A stretch of 64,000 nt of DNA from assembly GCA_905250025.1 (NCBI GenBank), contig CAJNOJ010000114.1:1-64000 (forward strand), read 5' to 3'. Both the position numbers and the translations under genes were made by a program. The notes beneath the pieces were generated by a model that worked only from the letters and a program-made list of their open reading frames with translations, was not told where the DNA came from and searched no databases. This DNA is from Adineta ricciae. Lineage: Eukaryota > Rotifera > Eurotatoria > Adinetida > Adinetidae. Numbering within the stretch: the first letter of the stretch is position 1; each line of letters opens with the position of its first letter. Below, one piece after another: positions 1-10,400 of this stretch.

Positions 1-538
1 AGATGTGACATGAGATTGATTTCGCCATTATCTGGCCACATTGCATGGCCATAGGTGTGTACAGCAGGACGCTGAAAAGCAAGTGTATAAGGTAGGATAG
101 TATTTGAGTAGTAAGGTTGTATGTGTAATACTTACGAGAACAAAAGAAGACCATGTTCCTCTTATCGAAGGTAACTTAGCACGGATCTGAGAGCAAGCAG
201 AAGAATCAGACTGTGTCGAAAAAGTGTGACAATGCGTACCTCAAACCGACCGTATCGAAATGATTGTTTGCTTCTCAATCGAGCAGACGTATATTCACAT
301 CCTCTGTACTCCTCTTTACGTGCTTCGATTATCAGATGGCCCTTCTCATCAAATCGTGCATTTTTGTCCACATTTACTGTATAGTACTGTTTCTGACCAG
401 TGCCCCAACCATTCTCTACTATGCCTTCTACAAACTCCCACTGATTCACATCGCTTGTCTTATTTGTACTGCGGAATTCATCATAGCATATAGATGTAAC
501 ACTAGTTGTTCGAGTCTGTTGACTTTTCTCTGGTCGTA
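1..538 (-). CDS. GH16-family beta-glucanase / beta-glucan-binding-like domain (partial, runs off window)
   Basis: Three minus-strand exons, 538-240, 186-136 and 71-1, have GT-AG borders and keep one frame. They give a GH16 fold start: YDEF, then NQWEF, QKQYYT, YTSARLRSK and YGRFE, then AKLPSIRGTW. GH16 enzymes hydrolyse beta-1,3/1,4-glucans, and the insect beta-glucan recognition proteins are inactive relatives. The catalytic signature normally reads ExDxxE; here, at the extreme window edge, it reads GEINLMS. The first Glu is kept, but the Asp and second Glu are changed, so this copy may bind rather than cleave glucan. No ATG or signal peptide precedes it in frame. Instead the first exon joins in phase to the upstream Rel-like exons (see that entry). 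Family call is secure; the 5' gene structure is not. Confidence 0.75.
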
Positions 539-600
539 CTACAAGCCCAAAGAAAAGAAAAAAAATAGGTGTGATGATGTATATGTAAACAGTTACTCAC

Positions 601-1887
601 CTTCTTTGCCTTCTTGCATAACGTCGGAGAATATTGTTTCAATGTGCTCATACTGACTTTGACCCACATCTTCGTACACACTGAAGGCTAACTGTGACCT
701 TTTCAGTTGATAATCAGCTATCATTTGCTTCGGATCTGGCTTCGCTGTATTTGGACATTCTTCATCTGAGAAGAAAGTAGGAAAAAAGGCATAGGAACGA
801 TATGTTTTTTCCACATTTCTTTTCGAATATGACAGAATTACCTGTCTGAAGTGAAATTAAATCTCCATACTTTTCTAGCTGTTCTTGTTTGCGTTTGATC
901 AGCACAAGTTTATTAAATCTGCAAATGGTTGCACACAGTCAGAGTTACATGAAGAAAGAAATCAGCTGGCTAGGCTGAAACTTACACCATCACTCCATTC
1001 GAATCCACAGAAGTCTCCGTGATCGGATAATACACACTTGTGTGTTTCTTTCGTTCATCTAACCAGTCGGGAGTATTTGGCGTTTGCAAAGTATATGGAT
1101 GAATATAACGATTTCCGTCTGCTAGCTCCACTGTCACTAGCGAAACACGAATGTAGAAGATCCGATTAGAATTGAGATAGTTGTCTGGAATCTAGACACG
1201 CATAACTGAAGTGAATAAATACAAGGGAAAAACATGAGCGAACAAAGTTACTTTGACAGCGGAATAATCATAGGTCTTTCGATTGAGTTCTTTATGCACC
1301 CCACGAATGTACCGTGGAGGCTTATCCTTGAAATCTGATGCATAGCAGGGTCGTTGATTTTGTTTTGGTTGAACAAACATCTGAATGTTGCTCAAACTCT
1401 GTGTAGGAGTTGTACTTTGCTTCGCGGTAGTCTCCGAGAAGTTAATTGAACTGGCTTGTGTGATGATATGAGACGTGTTCGCAAGGTCTAGTAACGAACA
1501 ATCAAAAGGTACTGTTGGAGAAAGAAGCGATAATCAATTGAAATATTACTAGGACAGTTGTCTTGAATACTGAAGACTTCATTTTCAGATGGTTCGGCAG
1601 CAGAAAGTGGGTTGCCTGTAATACACAAATAGGACGAAAAAAAAGCATTTAAGTTAAATAATGGATTGATTGGACTCACTAGAAAAATTTAATTGATACG
1701 ATGGGCTTAGTAACAGATCGAAATTGTAGTCGATGACGTCTGTGAACAAAAAACTGAGTGACTGTTCGGTTACAGGAATATCTATGCAGAAAACAGATAT
1801 TAAAGTTCGTAAAAAGTGAACTTGTAAAAGAATCTCACCCGTTGAAATATTTTCTTGTCGATTAAGGTACATGAGCAAGTCGTCCAT
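601..1887 (-). CDS. Rel-homology-domain protein (NF-kB/NFAT-like), seven exons
   Basis: Exons read on the minus strand: 1887-1839, 1781-1680, 1615-1571, 1511-1252, 1191-986, 918-842 and 765-601, all joined in phase by 43-70 bp introns. The first starts with ATG (MDDLLMYLNRQ). The N-terminal part is low-complexity, Ser/Thr-rich. The later exons resemble the Rel DNA-binding domain: FVQPKQNQRPCY (compare EQPKQRGMRFRY in p65), YIRVSLVTVE, FNKLVLIKRKQEQLE and ADYQLKRSQLAFSVY, in the Rel order and spacing. The DNA-contacting loop RFRYxCEG is not conserved, so DNA specificity is doubtful. No IPT/TIG dimerisation domain follows. Exon 7 either stops just after KEGE or uses the donor at 596-600 and continues into the GH16 exon at 538. 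The exon 3/4 junction uses a weak donor (GTATTC). Confidence 0.6.
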
Positions 1888-3489
1888 AGTGAATGTGACT
1901 GTTTGATTGAATTATTATCGAAGTTATTGTGAGTAAACGATATTGTGGGAGAAAAAAAATCCCTGTGATGTGTTTTAATGGAGAAAATGAGAAAATTGTC
2001 CACAATGATTCATTGAAACCGATGAGAAAGCGAACGAAATATTTTTCGTGTTTTTAATTAAACATCATGTCTATATTTTACGCATTGGTTGATTTGTTTG
2101 ACGCATCAAAAGTCTGATTCATTATTAATCATATGTAGTTGGCGCCAGTTGATCACAGTGTTTTCAGTAGTGGGAGCTCTTCAGTTTGTCACGAATCATG
2201 ATTGTCATTTGCCGTCAAATATCACATGAGTGGACCAAACAAAGAAGTTTTGAAAAAAGAACTGAAGTCATGTGGCCAATTCACCATTTTATTTTCAGTG
2301 CACAGAACAACGAATGAAACGCGAATTGTCGAGCTGTCGATCATAGCAAATAATCTTCCGAACTATTGTCGCACGCTAAACTGTTTTTGTCAGCTGTTAT
2401 CCTAACACAGATGCGTTTTCATTACAATGTGGTAAACTTCGAATAAGACAAAAGGGTAAAGATAGGTGTATATGTAATGATTTTGAGAAACGAATCGTTT
2501 CTAGGTAAGCAATACTGCTCTTATTCATATAATTTGATGCAAATTTCTCAAGAAGGGACAATCTGCGGTAATAATTTCTTTTTCGCTTCTTTTATTTGGC
2601 ATTTAATCGAGTATATTGAACTAGTGGAGATTATTGAGGCATTTTGTCAAAAACTTATGCCAGTGGAATATGTTTGTGAATCAGTTATTCTTCATGAGCT
2701 AATCTATTTTTACGAGAAGGTCTCTTGTACACCAGACAATCAAATTAACAAATCAATAGCTCAACAGCTATCCCTCTATTCACAAAACACGACTAGAGCA
2801 CCTACAATCCTATTTTAACATGGTATATAATATTCATTTGTTATTCATACTTGGTCATACACGAGGCACACGGTAAAACTCATTGGTGGCTTCGCTAAAT
2901 CTAACGTATAAAAGACGTGCTAGAAGTTTAGAGAGGCTATCGGTTCCGCTCTGAAGGACCTTCGAGTAAAAGTAATGCATGGATCCTATTGACTTGTTCT
3001 AGATGAGAATTTTTCTTTTTCATATGAAGAATTAGAAAATGCTACACAAAATCAATCATACTCATTTTAGCCAATACGGTTTCTTTTTTTAAATTGACAC
3101 GATCCATAAAATCTACTCTCTCTTTTTTCGATAATTCAATACTTCACCAGGACATGTTTATTCCATACAGCGTGACAACTATGACAATAGGCATAATCGT
3201 AGACAGTTCACATTTACCAAGAAAAGATCAATCCTAGCCATTTATACAATAAATTTAAAAGTTTCAAGATGAGAAATGAAAAAAAAAGGTGTAATCAATC
3301 ACATTGATGTGATTCTTTATGTTTCTCTTATAATCAAACTGGGCTCAGATATAATTCTACATATCATGTTGCAAGACGGGCTTATCTTGATAAAATGCTC
3401 TCAGTTTAATAATACTGTTTTGAGACAGAAGTTAATCGACTTTATCAATTCTAGCCATACTTCAACAACGCTGATACTTATTTCATAAG
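1888..3489. other. Gene-poor AT-rich stretch
   Basis: No recognisable coding region. The only ATG-initiated ORF over 100 codons (2477-2818, plus strand, 113 aa) has no motif, no signal peptide and no splice context I can support. A 70-codon hydrophobic ORF at 3276-3488 is similarly unconvincing. The 5' flank and promoter of the minus-strand Rel-like gene must lie just above 1887. Confidence 0.5.
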
Positions 3490-3692
3490 TGTAACGATAA
3501 TGATATCGTTCACCTCTTTCTGTTCTTTATTCTCTCACCTCTATATCATACTCTCTCCGGTTCATCTGTCTCTCCCCTTTTCTAAATAAACGCGTGTCTT
3601 ATTGTGAAATAGACACATTCTGGTCATGTGGAGTAGTCAATAAACATCATACCGTGAGCAGCGGTTAACTACTCAACCAGTATGTCGTTACA
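3490..3692. mobile_element. Candidate solo LTR (203 bp)
   Basis: The segment starts TGTAACGA and ends TCGTTACA, a matching inverted terminus with the TG...CA ends typical of retroviral-type LTRs. It contains an AATAAA-like signal near 3585 and is bordered by near-identical 5 bp direct repeats (ATAAG / ATGAG). No internal retroelement sequence adjoins it, so it reads as a solo LTR left after recombination. The mismatch in the target duplication suggests it is not very young. Family unknown. Confidence 0.5.
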
Positions 3693-4414
3693 ATGAGTCT
3701 CACCTTCGCGAATTATATTCTTCGATCAAGCGTACAAGGTACACTGCACTACTTTTCACACATAGTTCTGTAATCGAAACACTTTATCTCTACGTCGAAG
3801 GAACAATCATTCATGTGATATGATATTTGAAAATGTAGAATAGTCATCAGACTCAAAGTATGCGCAATGCTCACATTCCTATGATTTCGAACTTTCGATG
3901 TCAGTTCAGATTCTCGTGATAAACAAAAATAAACTAAGTAGTTGCCAGAATATTTTCCTCCTCGTAGATCAATAGGCAACGATCTCTCAATTATCTTTCT
4001 GAACTTTATTTTCAAGTTTTGTGAGTTTATTTCAATTTAAAATCTTCTTGCAGGTAAAATAAACCTATTTCTTTTTCTTTTGTTCGTGATGAAACTATCT
4101 TCCTCATCGATTGGTCGGTCGTTATTATTTTCTTTTTCCCTTAATACTACGTCTATTCTTATTTATTTTAAAAAATCTTATCAAATAGTGTCTGGATTCT
4201 ACAGAAGAGAAGATTTTTTTGTAGAAAAGAAATTGTAAAGCATCGTTTTTTCATAAAGACGCAGAAATAGAAGTACGGTGTAGCGAGATTTTGCACCGTC
4301 ATCACTCAACGAGGAAAAAAGAGAACAGCACTAAAGTGCTTTAAGGTACAAGAAGCACGTTTTTTCTCTCTCTCTTTCATTCGAGATGCATTGACGTATG
4401 TCAACACGTCGTGG
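3693..4414. other. Intergenic, no gene seen
   Basis: About 720 bp of AT-rich DNA between the solo LTR and the aldo/keto reductase promoter. An 88-codon minus-strand ORF here starts with TTG and has no recognisable content, so I do not call it. Confidence 0.5.
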
Positions 4415-4422
4415 TATAAATA
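4415..4422 (+). promoter_or_regulatory. TATA box of the aldo/keto reductase gene
   Basis: TATAAATA lies 123 bp upstream of the ATG at 4538, in a suitable place for a TATA promoter with a 5' UTR of roughly 90 bp. Confidence 0.5.
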
Positions 4423-4537
4423 CCGATTGCCTTTGCTTGTTTTCGTCGTACTCGTATGTTTTTACTCGATTGTCTCATCATCTTGTCATTCTAGAACCCT
4501 ATACTTCGTATTTTTTTAGATACTCATAGTTTAAAAC

Positions 4538-5788
4538 ATGCAACCAGCACCAGAACCGACTAGTGGTTTGGGACGATATCGTATTTTGTCACCAACTGCT
4601 GCTGTTCGTGTATCTCCGTTATGTCTCGGAGCGATGTCACTTGGCGAAGCTTGGAAAGACTTCCTGGGTACACAATCCAGAGAAAATTCGTTCAAAGTTC
4701 TCGATGCATATTTCGAAGCAGGTGGAAATTTCATTGATACGGCAAGTAATTATCAAGATGAACAGAGTGAAATCATCATCGGAGAATGGATGGCTAAACG
4801 ACAGAATCGAAGTCAGATGGTGATTGCAACAAAGTTCTCATCGGGATACCGATCAGATTGGAAGAAAGAGCCAATTCATATAAATTTTGCTGGTAATTCA
4901 ACAAAATGTCTACATGAAAGTGTTGCTGCTTCGTTGAAGAAGCTTCAAACCGATTATATCGATCTGCTCTACATTCACTGGTGAGCATGTTCTTTCTTCC
5001 TCCTTTCTTTGCCAATGCATTCAAACAAAACTAATTTTCAGGTGGGATTATACATGTTCGATTCCTGAACTGATGCAATCGCTCGATCATTTGGTCAAAG
5101 CCGGTAAAGTTTTATATCTGGGCGTCAGTGACACACCAGCATGGGTTGTCACCAAAGCAAACCAATATGCTCGAGATCATGGACTCCGTCAATTTTCTGT
5201 TTATCAAGGCTTATATAATGCTGCTAAACGTGATGTAGAACGAGAAATTCTTCCAATGCTTCGCGATGAAGGCATGGCTTTTGCACCGTGGGGAGCATTG
5301 GGTGGAGGTAAATTCAAAACACAAGAACAGATCGACGCCATGGAAAAGGCTGGCGACAAAGGAAGATCACCTATTGGCCCAATCAAAGGTAAGATTGTGA
5401 AATTGATTACAATACATATTTTTCGACGAGTTTCTAAATGCATTCAGGACCCTCCGAAGAAGACAAAGCGGTGACTGTTGTATTAAACAGGATTGGCAAG
5501 AGTAAAAACGTTTCCCTCACTCAAATTGCGCTTGCTTATGTTTTGGCTACACAACCGTATATCTTTCCTATCGTCGGTATTCGAAAAGTGGAACATTTAC
5601 AAGACAACATTGAAGCATTGAAAGTACGTTTGAGCAAAGAAGAAATCGAAGAAATCAACAAAGCGTATGATTTCAAACTTGGCTTTCCACAAGATTTTAT
5701 TGGTCTAGATCCACAACAAAATTGGCTTTTGCTAGCAGCTGGTCATTATGATTGGGTGGAATCAGTGAAAAGCATCGATGCTAGTTAA
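4538..5788 (+). CDS. Aldo/keto reductase, fungal aryl-alcohol dehydrogenase type
   Basis: Exons 4538-4980, 5042-5388 and 5448-5788, introns 61 and 59 bp, phases consistent (the first junction gives HWWDYT). The protein is about 376 aa, normal for the AKR superfamily of NAD(P)H-dependent carbonyl reductases with a (beta/alpha)8 barrel. Visible hallmarks: CLGAMSLG near the N terminus, GGNFIDTASNYQ (the catalytic Asp and Tyr), IATKFSSGY (catalytic Lys), DYIDLLYIHWWD (His), and a C-terminal cofactor loop around FPIVGIRKVEHLQDNIEAL. The extended N terminus and the HWWDYT/WGALGGGKF wording resemble fungal aryl-alcohol dehydrogenases and norsolorinic acid reductases more than animal AKRs, which suggests horizontal origin. 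The substrate is unknown; it would be cytosolic. An AATAAA signal follows near 5852. Confidence 0.9.
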
Positions 5789-5860
5789 CATAGAGTCATT
5801 TTATTGGTTTTGATTTACTTCTGTGAACACACACACACTTTACCTCTCGTAAATAAACTA

Positions 5861-6399
5861 CACTGAAAACAAAAAAGGTTTTATACGAAACCCTTTTAGA
5901 ATATACAAAATGTCTGAGGTTTATACGACACTTTTGAGAGTGTCATACGAAACCTTTTTAACTTGAAACAAATGCAAAGCAGTTTATACGAAGCCTTTTC
6001 GTATTCAAGCATTTACACAGGTTTATTCTACGAAACCTCTTTCAATCAAAAAAAAAATGTGCAGCTTGATGCTAAACCTTTTTCATTTCGTTTTTTTCAG
6101 AAGTATCTTTTACGAAACTTTCTTGACTGCGATATTTTATAGTTGGTTCTATGCGAAACCTTTTCTCATTTCCTCATTGATAATGAGTGAGGCACGAAAC
6201 TATTCTAGACTTTAACAGTATGAGAATGATTTGGAACGAAATCATCCTTGGAGTATAGAAGTTAAAAAGGGTTCATAAAACACCTTGAATGGTACTAAAC
6301 CTTTTCTAGATTTCGTGCGATTGCGCGATAACATTTGAAATAGATTAGATTTTGACGAAACACAAAAGATTTCGCCAAAAACCTTTTTTGTTTTCAGTG
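5861..6399. mobile_element. TA-flanked MITE (Tc1/mariner-like ends, 539 bp)
   Basis: The ends are inverted repeats with a perfect 22 bp core beginning CACTGAAAACAAAAAAGG, flanked by TA on both sides (5859-5860, 6400-6401), the target duplication of Tc1/mariner elements. The interior has no ORF. It is built of many degenerate copies of a TACGAAACCTTTT word, in both orientations, spaced roughly 40-60 bp. A second end of the same family is visible at 45910-45945. The right end overlaps the 3' end of the neighbouring ART-MORN gene. Confidence 0.8.
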
Positions 6400-8834
6400 T
6401 AGTGGAAATTTGAGCCTTTAAATTGATCGTTGTTCCACGGGCCTTGTTTAGCACGTCCATTAGCGCATCTTAGTGTGCCTTGTCCATGCTTCTTATCGTT
6501 TCTGAATTCTCCTTCATACTGCACGTTCGTCGGCCAAAAATATTTTCCACTGCCATTTATTTTGTCATTAGCCCAATTGCCTTCATACTTTTCCCCATTA
6601 GTCCAATAATTCACCCCATAACCATGCCGTTTCCCATTCTTTTCTTCTCCGTCATAACGATTTCCACTCGGAAATGTACGAATTCCTTTTCCATTGGTTT
6701 GATCATTAATCCATTCACCCTGATATTTTTCTCCGTTAGCATATTCGTAAGTGCCTGTTCCGTGCCTCTTGCCACCTTTAAAATGACCTCTGTACCTGCT
6801 ATTATCTGGATAGGTGCGTTCTAAAACGAAATAGATATTGACTAAAATAGAATTTTGTGCATTGGAATAGCTTCTACCGATCGTTACTGGCTGTAGTAGA
6901 GCAACAGGCGGATGAATTTCTTGAAGTTGAATGAAATACAGTCCGTTACCTTGAGGAAGACAGTCCATAATTTTGAATTGTGTGGCAGGTAGCAGGAGTA
7001 CTTCCTCTTCTTTCCTGAAGTACGAATGGTTACGAATATTGATACCCGAATCAGTTTCTATAACGAACATTGTTCGACTGCCTGTTTGACCCAGAAATAC
7101 TTCGGAACTTAAAACACCGATTGATGTCGTACATGACGCAAAAGCCCACCACACAATCATCTCACCCTTGACATACTGCTTGTGAAAGTCTACTTTAATG
7201 CCTCGATAGATAGTCCGTTTCGTACTCAATGGAAGCTTTGATAACGCAGTNTTACGAATATTGATACCCGAATCAGTTTCTATAACGAACATTGTTCGAC
7301 TGCCTGTTTGACCCAGAAATACTTCGGAACTTAAAACACCGATTGATGTCGTACATGACGCAAAAGCCCACCACACAATCATCTCACCCTTGACATACTG
7401 CTTGTGAAAGTCTACTTTAATGCCTCGATAGATAGTCCGTTTCGTACTCAATGGAAGCTTTGATAACGCAGTCAACAGTAGTTTCAAATAGGCAAACCAC
7501 GGCCGAAGGTCCTCTCTACTGATAGATCGTAGCTTCAGATTCAAGACATAGTAAAGGCATTGCTCAAATGGTTGCCACGTCATCGTGTAGAGCATGATCG
7601 CTCCTGATTCATCTGGTGTTAAACCATCAGCAGGATTTGTACAGTTCTTTTTAGCTGAATAGACATAGCTTTGAATATCAGGCAGGATCGACATGAGAGG
7701 TCGAACAGCTATTTCAAGCGGTACGAGTGGTGATGCGTCATAGCCTGATATAGGCGGAAGAAAAAGTTGTGGTGGTGGAGAGCAATCTGTGACACGTTGT
7801 ATCATTGCTTCTTTGTTACCGGCCATTTGATACTGTAGTGGAGACTGAATCGTCGCATTTCTGAAGAGGATCAATGCAATTATCGACAGATAATTAACGA
7901 AAACCTACCCCGACGCGTTTGAGACGTATGATTGTTGTATTTCTTCTAGTTCAACAATGATAAAATCATTTTTTTTGGCAATATTCTTTGTAACACAGAG
8001 ACGAGTTCCTGGTATCAAAACAATTTCATGTTCGACTGGAAATGCCGAGAAAGACGAGATATCCTTGCCATTGCAGGATTTTATGTCGAACAGAGTGCCC
8101 TCCGTTCCTAAGTATACTTCCACGATACCTGGATCCTTCGAACATGAATTAATACTCCACCATGTTAAATCGTCGTTCTTCTGAAGATATGAGCCAACGT
8201 CAAGTCCAACACCTCGCCAAACATCTGCTTCCAGTGAAGGTAACTTCTCGAGAGCATGCATCATCAATCTGAGGAAGGGAAACCATGGTTTCAACACCTG
8301 TCGATCTTCATTTCGAAGAGCTTTATTCAAATATGAGAAAAACGGTGTTGGCATTGTGTAAAGATAGATTGCTGCTGCTTCATCCTTAGTCAAAATGTTA
8401 TCAGCGCGATTGCACTTCTGTTCAGCTGTAACCACATGACACTTTTCAAAGCCAGGAACAAGTTGAATGATTTCGTTTGTAGCTTGTTCTAACGAAACAA
8501 GTGGTAGATGCTGATATCCTGATATCGGAGTACGTTCGGCTTCTTGTAGTTCTGAAAGAGAANACGGTGTTGGCATTGTGTAAAGATAGATTGCTGCTGC
8601 TTCATCCTTAGTCAAAATGTTATCAGCGCGATTGCACTTCTGTTCAGCTGTAACCACATGACACTTTTCAAAGCCAGGAACAAGTTGAATGATTTCGTTT
8701 GTAGCTTGTTCTAACGAAACAAGTGGTAGATGCTGATATCCTGATATCGGAGTACGTTCGGCTTCTTGTAGTTCTGAAGGAGAATCGCTGATAAATCGAT
8801 TGTCTTTGATTGGGCGTAATTCCTGTTGGTACAT
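6345..8834 (-). CDS. Tandem ADP-ribosyltransferase (two ART domains) with C-terminal MORN repeats
   Basis: ATG at 8834. A 48 bp intron joins the first ART exon (ending about 7910) in phase to the second (from about 7861), so the two apparent genes read as one. ART 1 shows WRGV near 8210, a weakened Ser motif (INSCSKD) and EHE. ART 2 shows YRGI, SCTTS and a Glu-rich KEEEV, the full R-S-E set of mono-ADP-ribosyltransferases that modify Arg with NAD. About five MORN repeats (YxGxxxxGxxHGxG) follow at 6405-6830, usually membrane or protein docking modules. The last 17 codons and the stop come from the MITE at 5861-6399. The 221 bp duplications around the N's at 7251 and 8563 are assembly artefacts, not protein repeats. 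No signal peptide, so probably intracellular. If the intron is not used, the second ART could start at ATG 7826. Confidence 0.75.
7030..7472. repeat. Exact 221 bp duplication around a single N (assembly join)
   Basis: 7030-7250 is repeated as 7252-7472 with only the N at 7251 between. It lies inside the second ART domain and keeps the frame by chance (222 bp). Best explained as overlapping contig ends that were not merged. Confidence 0.85.
8342..8784. repeat. Near-exact 221 bp duplication around the N at 8563 (assembly join)
   Basis: 8342-8562 recurs as 8564-8784 with a single visible mismatch at the end. Same size and structure as the join at 7251, so the same kind of artefact. Confidence 0.85.
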
Positions 8835-9272
8835 AATCGACTCTGTCTAGAAAAGAATGGCATCGACTCTTTTTTATTTCTCTCTCGCCACATACATTTC
8901 ACTTGGCCTTAGCTTTAAATTAGAAGAATGTGATCTTTTAACTCAACCGACAAACCGCGAGCAAAGGCCAGATGCATCCTTCTCGATTTACAATACGTAT
9001 ATAACATTCAGATAATGCGAGTTTAAAAATACCATGAATATTTTAGGTAGTAGTAGAAATAGCAGTATTTCAAATAAGTCTATAATTTTGATGTTTTTCA
9101 TTCTTGGATATTCGCTATTTCAGAAGAAACGTATTGAATAGCTAAAATAGTCTGTTTCTAATGAGACAAACTAAGAGTACTTTTTCTCGTTTATGGTTTT
9201 ATATGAACAAAACGTAACAACTTGAAAAGACTACATTAGCGAAACTCTTTCGTGCTCTGTCTTTCCATACGA
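8835..9272. promoter_or_regulatory. Shared intergenic region between divergent ART-MORN and LU-receptor genes
   Basis: About 440 bp separates the minus-strand ART start (8834) from the plus-strand LU start (9273). The same stretch occurs again at 9960-10400 with a few substitutions. No open frame. It must contain both promoters, but I see no clear TATA box. Confidence 0.4.
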
Positions 9273-9781
9273 ATGAATCAAGGCTTCATCCTTTGCTTGA
9301 TACTCGTTCACGGTGAGTAATTCCATCCTATCGTATAATTCCAGATAACTATACTCAAATATTTTTTTTCCATAGCAATCCGAACGACGATTGAAAGTGA
9401 TATATATACAGGTCGAATTATTCAATGCTACACATGTCGTGGAGGATCAGAATGTGGTATCTTATTTTTGTCATATCTGAACGACAGTACTAAATATTCT
9501 TTCAAATATGGCAATGAAATCTTATATTCATGTTCAGTAAGCATTCAGCATAAGTATGACAATGATACATGGTCTCATAGCATCTTTCATTATGTAAAAT
9601 CTAGGTAACCATTACTCCAGAAGGCGTAACAACTCGAGATATGGTACTGTCAAGCACATGTCAAATTTCACCGTATCAATTTTGTTGTAAAGATAATCGA
9701 TGTAATTCGATTTCATCGCCTCCATTACCTGCATTTACTAATCTAACGTGCCTAGTTGGACATTGTTCGTTGGTTGGCGAC
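9273..9781 (+). CDS. Ly6/uPAR-like receptor, 5' part only (cut by assembly join)
   Basis: Exons 9273-9312, 9376-9536 and 9605-9781 match the first three exons of the complete gene at 10401 almost base for base. The copy is cut by the N at 9782. The sequence after the N (9783-9960) goes back to the ART 5' end, so 8835-9781 and 9960-10907 are the same locus represented twice, probably two haplotypes. Not an independent gene. Confidence 0.7.
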
Positions 9782-9782
9782 N

Positions 9783-9959
9783 ATGACACTTTTCAAAGCC
9801 AGGAACAAGTTGAATGATTTCGTTTGTAGCTTGTTCTAACGAAACAAGTGGTAGATGCTGATATCCTGATATCGGAGTACGTTCGGCTTCTTGTAGTTCT
9901 GAAAGAGAATCGCTGATAAATCGATTGTCTTTGATTGGGCGTAATTCCCGTTGATACAT
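9783..9959 (-). pseudogene. ART gene 5' fragment (duplicate contig end)
   Basis: Repeats the first 59 codons of the ART gene at 8834 (MYQRELRPIKDNR instead of MYQQELRPIKDNR) and is cut by the N at 9782. It is an allelic or contig-end fragment, not a separate gene. Confidence 0.75.
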
Positions 9960-10400
9960 AATCGACTCTGTCTAGAAAAGAACGGCACCGACTCTTTTTT
10001 TATTTCTCTCTCGCCACATACATTTCACTTCGCCTTAGCTTTAAATTGGAAGAATGTGATCTTTTAACTCAACCGACAAACCGCGAGCAAAGGGCAGATG
10101 CATCCTTCTCGATTTACAATACGTATATAACATTCAGACAATGCGAGTTTAAAAATACCATGAATATTTTAGGTAGTAGTAGAAATAGCAGTATTTCAAA
10201 TAAGTCTATAATTTTGATGTTTTTCATTCTTGGATATTCGCTGTTTCAGAAGAAAAGTATTGAATAGCTGAAATAGTCTGTTTCTAATGAGACAAACTAA
10301 GAGTACTTTTTCTCGTTTATGGTTTTATAAGAACAAGACGTAACAACTTGAAAAGACTATACATTAGCGAAACTCCTTCGTGCTCTATCTTTCCATACGA

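Noticed and set aside
2477-2818. 113-codon ATG-initiated ORF
   Set aside because: No motif, signal or splice context, and AT-rich DNA yields frames of this size by chance. Mentioned in the region entry only.
7030-7472. Apparent internal duplication of the ART domain
   Set aside because: Exact 221 bp repeat around a single N; same pattern at 8563. Assembly join rather than a protein repeat.
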